From: Cristatella mucedo
Taxonomy: Eukaryota; Bryozoa; Phylactolaemata; Cristatellidae
Reading direction: 5' to 3'
Assembly: GCA_009760855.2 (NCBI GenBank)
Contig: WPIO01000047.1
Coordinates: 272,501 to 336,500, forward strand
Length of the DNA stretch: 64,000 bases
The position numbers and the translations under genes were made by a program. Positions 57,358-64,000 of the stretch are shown one piece after another. The notes under the pieces are model-generated. The model was not told the origin of the DNA, made no database searches, and saw only the letters and a program-made list of their open reading frames with translations. Numbering within the stretch: position 1 is the stretch's first letter; each line of letters starts with the position of its first letter.

Positions 57358-59745
57358 AATAATAATAATAATAAAGTACTTGATAAAGCGCCCTCAGAGA
57401 ACTTAATCTCTTTCTAGGCGCTTTACATTTGCTGCAAAGGGAAATGCAATTGAATGGTAAGTAAAATCATGCTTGAAAAACAAACAAAATGAATAACATG
57501 GTTAGGGGTGACATGCACAGGGTCGGCATGCAAATGTGGTTAGTGGCAGCATGCACAGTGTCAGCACGCATAAGCACGTGAAGGACGAATCACAGGGACC
57601 CACTAAATGCTGTCTTAAATAGGTGAATATGCTTGATAAACGATATGAACAACGTGTTTAGGGGGACATGCACAGGGTCAGCATGCAATGCAAATGAGGT
57701 TAGTAGCAGCATACACAGTGTCAGCACGCAAAAGCACATCAAGGACGAATCACATGGACCCACTAAATGCTGTCCTAAACAGGTAAGTTCTTTCTAAATA
57801 TGGTCAAGTCAGGGGATGTTCTGACGCAAGTCGGGAGTGAGTTCCAGGCTTTGGGAGCATACGAACTAAATGCATGGTCTCCAAAGGATTTGAGGTTTGT
57901 ACGAGGTATTGGTAGACTGTTTGATTCCGAAAAGCAGGTGATACGATGCTTGGCCTGGTGGGGAGTATGTCTGAGAGATAGGCTGGAGCCAAAGAATGAA
58001 GTGACCTAAAAGTGAGCGACAAAACTTTGAAGTCGATCCATCGCTTGACTGGTAGCCAGTGCAGGTCGGCGAGAAGTGGTGTGATGTGGTAACTGCGACG
58101 CTCACGACAGACAAGCCTAGCTGCGGAGTTTTGCACCAGCTGCAATCGCCTTATCGCACATGCCGGTAGGCCAGTAAGCAGTGAGTTACAGAAATCAAGT
58201 CGGGATGTCACAAATGCATGGACCAATTTAGACCTGGTATCCTTATCTAAACGAGCCCGAATTTTAGCAATGTTATGTAGCTGAAGGTAGGCAGAGTAGG
58301 CTGAGGAGCTGATGTGGTCGTCTAACGAGAGGTCAATTTGGAACATGACACCTAAATTTCGAGCTGATTCAATCAGAGATATGCTGGAAGAGCCAATTTT
58401 GAGCGTCAGCTGTTATGTGACTATGTCTCCGGCTGCAGCAGCGCAGGTGGAGTTTCGCAGAGACACGAAGACACGAGCGGTGAACGAGATTCTCGTTTTT
58501 ATTCCCCCAGCGGTACATATATGAGCTAAGGGCTGACTCACCACAGATAAGGGGGTGCATCCGTGGTGAGCCACTGCGGTGGGCCACATGCCCACATCAG
58601 AGGCCGAACCGATTCAACCGCCCAAACACCCACCCACATCAAAGGCCGCACCGAGCCAACCGCCCAACCACACACCGTGAGCTGGGCACACACCAGTGGC
58701 CGAAAAGCAACAGGCACACACAACACAGCCTTTCCCATTTCTGAATCACACTGGATTTGCCCATAACTAGTAAGTTAGTTTTATCATCGTTTTAGAAAAT
58801 TTGCTGCCATCCATGTGTGGATGTCATCAATGCATGCAGCTAGTGAGTTGAGAGAATTTGAGGTGCTCGAAGCTGGGAGGGATCAAAGCAAAGGTACAAC
58901 TGAGTGTCATCCGCATAGAAGTGAAAGCCTGGATTGTGCTTGGCAATCACATCAGCAAGAGGCAGAGTATAAACCGTGAAAAGAACCGGACCTAGCACGG
59001 AGCCCTGAGGTACTCCATATTTCAGAGGTACTTCAGATGATCTTTGTCCATTCACGTCAATACTCTGGAGTCTCCCACTGAGATAGGACCTGAACCACTG
59101 CAGAGCAGTGCCAGTGATGCCCAGGCGAGATGAGAGGCGCACTAGAAGAACTTTGTGATCGATGGTATCAAAAGCTGCCGAAAGATCGAGCAAAACAAGC
59201 AGAGACAGTCTACCTATGTCTGCATTCATAAGTAGGTCGTTGTACACCCTAAGCAAGGCTGACTCTAAGGAGTGATTAGCTCTAAAGCCAGACTGGAGCT
59301 TACTAGCAAGGTTTGAGGTTTCAATTTATGAGTTCAGCTGGTTTGCCACGACCCGTTCCAGTGTCTCTGATAGGAATCTTAGAAGGGGGACTGGGTGGTA
59401 GTTGCTCAACTTCTCTTGGTCCAGTGTCGCTTTCTTGAGAAGTGCCCTGACTACAGCTTTTTTTTAAAGGTGCCCTGAGGCTAATGAGATATTAATGATG
59501 TTAGTTATGCATGGCAGCAGCAGATCAATGCAGTGTAGGAGCAGGTCAGTGGGAATAGGCTCTAGTGGTCTTGTGGTCTTGTTGTCTTCTTTGATTGGGA
59601 TATGAACTTTAGAACGAGATCACTTGTGACCGTCTTAAATGTAGACATTGAGGAGCAGCCAGGAATCGGGAAACAGCATTCTAGGGGGATGTTGTCATCG
59701 CAGGGATGGACTCTCTAATCTTGTTTATCTTCTGCACAAATAATC
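57358..59745 (-). mobile_element. L2-1 LINE copy reaching upstream of RT
   Basis: Minus strand: sequence upstream of RT to 59,745, RT frame 58,840-59,256 with [22 protein letters not shown] and YADDTQLY, and C-terminal frame 57,804-58,346 (180 codons). The tail is at 57,358. The 3' UTR is present twice (57,470-57,624 and 57,626-57,785), a tandem duplication or two insertions. A solo LTR splits it at 58,411. This copy extends furthest toward the 5' end of the family in this window. Confidence 0.88.
58411..58725 (-). mobile_element. Solo LTR (315 bp) inside the L2-1 copy
   Basis: On the plus strand it begins TGTTATGTGACTATGTCTCC and ends CACACACAACA (TGTT...AACA). CAGC is repeated on both sides (58,407-58,410 and 58,726-58,729) and the LINE resumes exactly. 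The minus strand shows a TATA-like CATATATG followed about 20 bases on by AATAAA, so transcription probably ran on the minus strand. Two imperfect ~42-bp internal repeats carry 'CCCACATCA(G/A)AGGCCG'. Unrelated to the LTR at 51,089. Confidence 0.82.
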
Positions 59746-59755
59746 GAGAGAAGCG

Positions 59756-60320
59756 ATCGGCTAGATCGTCACAAGGATCAAGATGTTCTACTTGAACTAT
59801 TGAGAACAGCGATCGGTCAGGCAGACGAGGCACTGGCGTGGTTTAAATCGTACTTGTCTGATCGTTTTCGTGCCGTGTCCTGTGGGGGTCATTTCTCACG
59901 CACGACACGGGTCACCTGTGGAGTCCCTCAAGGATCAGTACTCGGTCCCTTGCTATTCTCCATTTATACTTAACATCTGGGAAAAGTGATTAAGGCCCAT
60001 GAAAGCGGATATCACTTTTGTGCTGACGATACTCATCTGTGTGTGTTAATCAAACCTTCGGAATCTGCTGCAGCAACTGAGAAACAAAATGCTTGCCTTG
60101 CCGACGTTTGATCCTGGATGTCGGGAAATTTCTTGAAACTAACATACAAAAAAACCGAACTGCTGCTCATGGGACACCATAAGCTTGTGGCTGCATTAAA
60201 AGAATTTTGTCTTCTAATAGGTGATGCTGTTGTGCGACGATCACCACATGCTCAAAATTTAAGAGTCCTTTTTGACAACTTCCTTAATTTTAAAAGTTTC
60301 ATTCGGATCACTTACTAGTC
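59756..60320 (+). mobile_element. RT fragment of another CR1-like family
   Basis: Across broken frames it reads '[18 protein letters not shown]', '[19 protein letters not shown]', a changed catalytic box CADDTHLC and 'MSGNFLKLTYKKTELLLMG' (frame 60,118-60,318). Clearly a family different from L2-1. Confidence 0.8.
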
Positions 60321-60339
60321 TAGATCACTTAATCACTAA

Positions 60340-61310
60340 ATCACTTAACTAACTTACTAGTTATGGGAAAACCCAGTGTGATTCAGAGATTGGAAAGGCT
60401 GACCCTCAAAATTGGCTCTGCCAGCATATCTCCTGTTGCATAAGCTCGAAATCTAGGTGTCATATTCCAAAGCGACCTCTCGATAGACGATCTTATCAGC
60501 TCCACAGTCAAATCTGCCTATTTTCAGCTACATAACATTCCTAAAATTCGGGCTTGTTTAGATAAGGATGCCACGTCCAAGTCAGTCCATGCATTCGTGA
60601 CATCCCGTCTCGACTTCTGCAACTCACTGCTTACTGGCCTACCAGCATGTGCGATCAGGCGATTGTAGCTGGTGCAAAACTCTGCAGCTAGGCTTGTCTG
60701 TCGTGAGTGTCGCAGTTGCCACATTACTCCACTTCTCGCCGACCTGCACTGGCTACCAGTCAAGCAACGGATTGACTTCAAGGTTTTGTCGCTCACTTTT
60801 AGGTCCCTTCATTCTTTGGCTCCAGCCTATCTCTCAGATATACTACCCCATCAGGCCGAGCATCGTACCACCCGCTTTTCGGAATCCAACAGTCTACAAA
60901 TACCTCGTACAAACCTTAAATCCTTTGGAGACCGTGCATTTAATTCATATGCTCCCAAAGCCTGGAACTCTCTCCCGACCTGCGTCAGAACATCCCCTGA
61001 CCTGACCACAATTGAAAGGAACTTAAAAACACAACTATTTAGGACAGCATATAGTGGGTCCCTGTGATTCGTTCTTGATGTGCTTATGCGTGCTGACACT
61101 GTGCATGCTGCCACTAACCACATTTGCATGCTAACCCTGTGCATGTCACCCCTAACCATATTGTTTATTTTGTTTGTTTTTCAAGCATGATTTTGCTTAC
61201 CATTCAATTGCATTTCCCGTTGCAGCAAATGTAAAGCGCCTAGAAAGAGATTAAGTTCTCTGAGGGCGCTTTATCAAGTGCATTATTATTATTATTATTT
61301 TTATTATCAC
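60340..61310 (+). mobile_element. L2-1 LINE copy, C-terminal region to tail
   Basis: It starts at 'LLVMGKPSVIQRLERLTLKI' and has a 131-codon open frame (60,672-61,067) with 'AARLVCRECRSCHITPLLAD'. The 3' end is full: GCAAATGTAAAGCGCCTAGA, AAGTTCTCTGAGGGCGCTTT and (ATT)n. It is inverted relative to the copy at 57,358-58,346. Confidence 0.9.
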
Positions 61311-62310
61311 TGCTTCTACAGCTAGCCATCACATCCGATCCCTGTCCAAGATTAGGTGCTGTCTTTCACAGTGGCTTGCAAATAAAACTTAACTAGCACC
61401 TTAGTTCTGTCTCGGCTTGATTATTGTAGTTCCTTTTTGGCCGGGCTACCAAAACTAGGCCACTGCAGCTGATTATGAATATGGCTGCAAGGCTAATCTT
61501 CAAGTCCCAAAGATTTGAGCACGAGTCTTTATTGCTAAAAGAGCTAGGATGGATGCTGGTCGAGTAACCGATACTGAGCAAAGTTCTCACGCGGACCCAC
61601 AAGGCCTGCCACGGCTTGGTTTATGGTTTTGCTTGGTTTATCGTTGTTCCAATGCATCTCTAGCTGTTACAGCGGTTGCTAAGTTTATAGATTAACAAAC
61701 AAGGCCCCAGACCTGATGAGGCAGCCTTAATATCGGAATCTGTTCGCTTGGTATTACCAGAATTGTTTTGAACCACTCAATATGGCAATATGGCTCAATA
61801 TGGATTATCTATATATCTTCAAAGAATAGTTCCTATGCTGATCCACGAGGCCCGCCACGGCTTGGCTCCTTGCTACCTACCCGAACTGCTGTACTAGTTG
61901 AAGCATCCTCTCGTGTCCTCAGGTCCTCAACGGACAATACATTAGCTGTTCCATATCGTTGCTGGAAGACAATTGGCAAAGGAAGCCTTTGCTCTGCAAG
62001 TCCTAGACCGTGGAACTCGCTTCAACGATTCGTTCGCAAAGACCCATGTTCTTCTGCTGCCGACTGTGGCAAATTATTTTGAGCCGTCCTGAGCTGCTAC
62101 TTCCATGATACTCACTTCATCGACTGCCCTGTTGACTCGGCTATCTATTTCACTTTCTCTTGGTTGCATGATGTGGTGTCAATTGGCTACAGGGTGCATA
62201 CCGAATGTTGCTTAGGCTTTGAGTGAGCTATCGAAAACTCTCCTGTGTAGCAGAGACTTATTGTTTGTGGCTTTGTGGAGTTACAGGCAGAGGTGCATTG
62301 AATTATATTA
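61311..62310 (+). mobile_element. L2-like LINE family 2 copy, C-terminal part and 3' end
   Basis: Remnants such as 'SKVLTRTHKACHGL' and 'LIHEARHGLAPCYLPELL' (the motif occurs twice, so two fragments are joined). A 3' end 'GTGGAGTTACAGGCAGAGGT' follows, shared with 47,600-47,640 and 12,250-12,280. Confidence 0.7.
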
Positions 62311-62690
62311 CTTTCATTTACGTACTGATGCACGTGCTTCCAAAATTATATATGCTGATAGTAATGCATTGGTTTTGTATCTTGAGATAAATAAATCTCG
62401 AGGAGTTCTAACCAGGCTTAAATGGAAGTATATTACCAGGAGGTATGAGAACGCTCTGCTATAATGGTGCGAAATTTGGTGGGTACATTATAATGACTTT
62501 GCACTACAATGTTATCATGAAACTCTAGCTTTGCACCACCGAGTTCCGGTTGAAATTTGATCAGTTAGAGTTTATTACAGTTCGCATCGGCGGATGGCGA
62601 TAATTACTGTAACCCTCAGCCACCGGTAAACGAGTGGAATCTCGACTCCGGCGGCGTGCGAATGCAGACGGCTAATGCTTTCTATACAGC
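62311..62690. other. No gene recognised
   Basis: Short frames only. 62,570-62,690 is GC-richer and leads into a LINE/SINE-like tail. Confidence 0.5.
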
Positions 62691-62765
62691 ATCTGTAAAG
62701 TGTCGTGAAAGAGAGCCAGCCCTCTGAGGGTTTTACACACATGTGTTATTATTATTATTATTTCT
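62691..62765 (+). mobile_element. L2-type tail only
   Basis: 'CAGCATCTGTAAAGTGTCGT', 'GAAAGAGAGCC', 'CCCTCTGAGGGTTTTACACA', (TTA)n. It may be the end of an unrecognised SINE starting near 62,570. Confidence 0.6.
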
Positions 62766-62823
62766 CTCATTATTGTGGCTCTCCGGTGGGTGTTGGCTGA
62801 CTAGCATAGCTTTTGAAGCTACT

Positions 62824-62975
62824 GGGCCGTGATAGCCGATAGAGGCTCGCTCTTCACTCTTCGCAGCAGAGGTCGTGGATTCGAATCCTGCGGTTGGCGA
62901 TCTTTTATTGCCAACAGCAAGCGGTGGTAATAATAGCCGTTTTAGCTCTTCTGCCGCTATGCAAACGAGGATGTT
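62824..62975 (+). mobile_element. SINE-B
   Basis: GGGCCGTGATAGCCGATAGA, B-box GGATTCGAATCCTGCGG, GCGATCTTTTATTGCC, GATAATAGCCGTTTTAGCTC-like body and an end 'CTATGCAAACGAGGATG'. Confidence 0.8.
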
Positions 62976-63064
62976 AAATTAGCATAAAATTAGCAAATTA
63001 GCATAAAAGACGCAGCCCAAGCTTTCCTTAGTGGCCAAGCCATGAGGTCCCTAACGAATAGTAA

Positions 63065-63109
63065 CAATAATGATAATAATGCACTTGATAAAGTGCCCTC
63101 AGAGAACTC

Positions 63110-63199
<90 letters not shown>

Positions 63200-63360
63200 G
63201 GCGCTTTACATTTGCTGCAAAGGGAAAAGCTATTGCACGGTGAGTAATATCATGCTTTATAAACAATGTGAATAACATGGTTAGGAGTGACATGCACAGG
63301 GTCAGCATGCAAGTGTGTGGTTAGTGGCAGCATGCACAGTGTCAGCACGCATAAGCACGA
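63065..63360 (-). mobile_element. L2-1 3' UTR and tail with internal (CT)n expansion
   Basis: The family terminus on the minus strand is split: other copies read GAACTCGATCTCTTTCTAGG. Here the CTCT is replaced by a long CT array before TCTAGGCGCTTTACATTTGC. Confidence 0.9.
63112..63199. repeat. (CT)n microsatellite inside an L2-1 tail
   Basis: About 43 perfect CT units. Second case in this window of a CT/GA array born inside L2-1, at a different place in the element from the one at 2,388. Confidence 0.98.
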
Positions 63361-63639
63361 ATAGCTATCAGCGATTATCAGGCTTCTTTAGCCGGTGCTG
63401 CCGTTACACTATCTCCTACCTAAAAAATAAAAGCCGCCCTCGACTTAAATAAAAAATACAGATACCTGACAACCAGCTATAGCAGTTTTCAAAGTTCGGC
63501 TACACCACCTCGTCAGGCTCTAACACAAACTGCAATCGAGGATTTTTGGGCGGTCTTCTTCTTTTAAATTGTCGCTGCGGCAATCTTGATTGATCTTACT
63601 CACTAACAGCCCTCCCACAAACTAACATAAGGATAATAG

Positions 63640-64000
63640 TCATATGTGGCGTTTGATATAGCGCCATCACATAACTCAATCTTGTTCTAGGCACTTTATC
63701 TTGGCTGCAAATGAAGAATGTTCGAATTTTTACCGGAAGCATGCTTAATAAACAACAGGAATAACATCGTCATGGTATACTTGCACAGGGTAAACATGCA
63801 AGTACAGTTAGTGGCAGCATGCACAGTGTCAGCAAGCATGAGCACATAACGAACGAATTACAGGGATCCACTAAATGCTGTCATAAACTGGTGTGTTTCA
63901 AATTTCATATGTTTGTACGATGTATGGGTAAACAGTTATATTCCGAAAAGCGCATGGTACGATGCTTAGCCTAGTGGGGCAGTAGGTCTGAGAGGTAGGC
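63640..64000 (-). mobile_element. Diverged L2-1 LINE 3' fragment, cut by window edge
   Basis: Minus strand: the terminus ('TAGCGCCATCACATAACTCA' on plus), the 3' UTR with 'GCATGCACAGTGTCAGCA', and the start of the C-terminal coding part. Confidence 0.75.

Overview
The window looks like animal nuclear DNA, probably from an invertebrate. Host coding sequence is sparse and split by introns with GT..AG sites. Most of the rest is non-LTR retrotransposon debris of the CR1/L2 type, with tRNA-derived SINEs, LTR elements and many microsatellites. There are no bacterial-style operons, no rRNA, and no tRNA gene I would trust. I cannot name the species.

Host part (minus strand, about 4.2-27.4 kb). Four exons chain together in frame: a cysteine-rich ectodomain exon (27,026-27,377), a Ser/Thr-rich stalk (26,088-26,309), a transmembrane exon with a basic stop-transfer (25,783-25,938) and a polar tail exon (22,351-22,454). 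They are followed by an acidic tail exon (15,759-15,911). All splice phases agree (0/1, 1/1, 1/1, 1/0, 0). The block holding the last two exons is tandemly duplicated: unit B is about 15.14-25.09 kb and unit A about 4.2-15.14 kb. Unit A has its own acidic terminal exon, open for 127 codons (5,228-5,611). A third dispersed copy (unit C, 52.49-57.08 kb) is broken by an LTR element with a 5-bp target duplication. The three copies show which mobile elements arrived later.

Mobile part. The dominant LINE, called L2-1 here, has more than 25 truncated copies. The best one (27.79-29.37 kb) carries reverse transcriptase motifs A, B and C and ends in an (ATT)n tail. A second L2-like family lies at 1-0.48, 12.2-12.7, 47.4-48.2 and 61.3-62.3 kb. 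SINE-A has a tRNA-like head and a tail resembling that of L2-1, which suggests it uses LINE machinery. SINE-B has a tRNA-like head and a different tail. LTR elements lie at 51.1-52.5 and 53.35-54.82 kb, and a solo LTR at 58.4 kb sits inside an L2-1 copy.

Other structure. There is a recent tandem array of 1.5-kb units (31.27-34.86 kb) and a degenerate satellite-like array with a period near 165 bp (55.0-56.75 kb). A decamer GT-rich minisatellite lies at 43.8-44.1 kb and a GC-rich island at 46.0-46.8 kb. An AT-rich 85-codon ORF at 48.5-48.8 kb, unlike its surroundings in composition, lies between two direct repeats of about 90-100 bp. That ORF and the duplicated receptor-like gene are the two things most worth following up.
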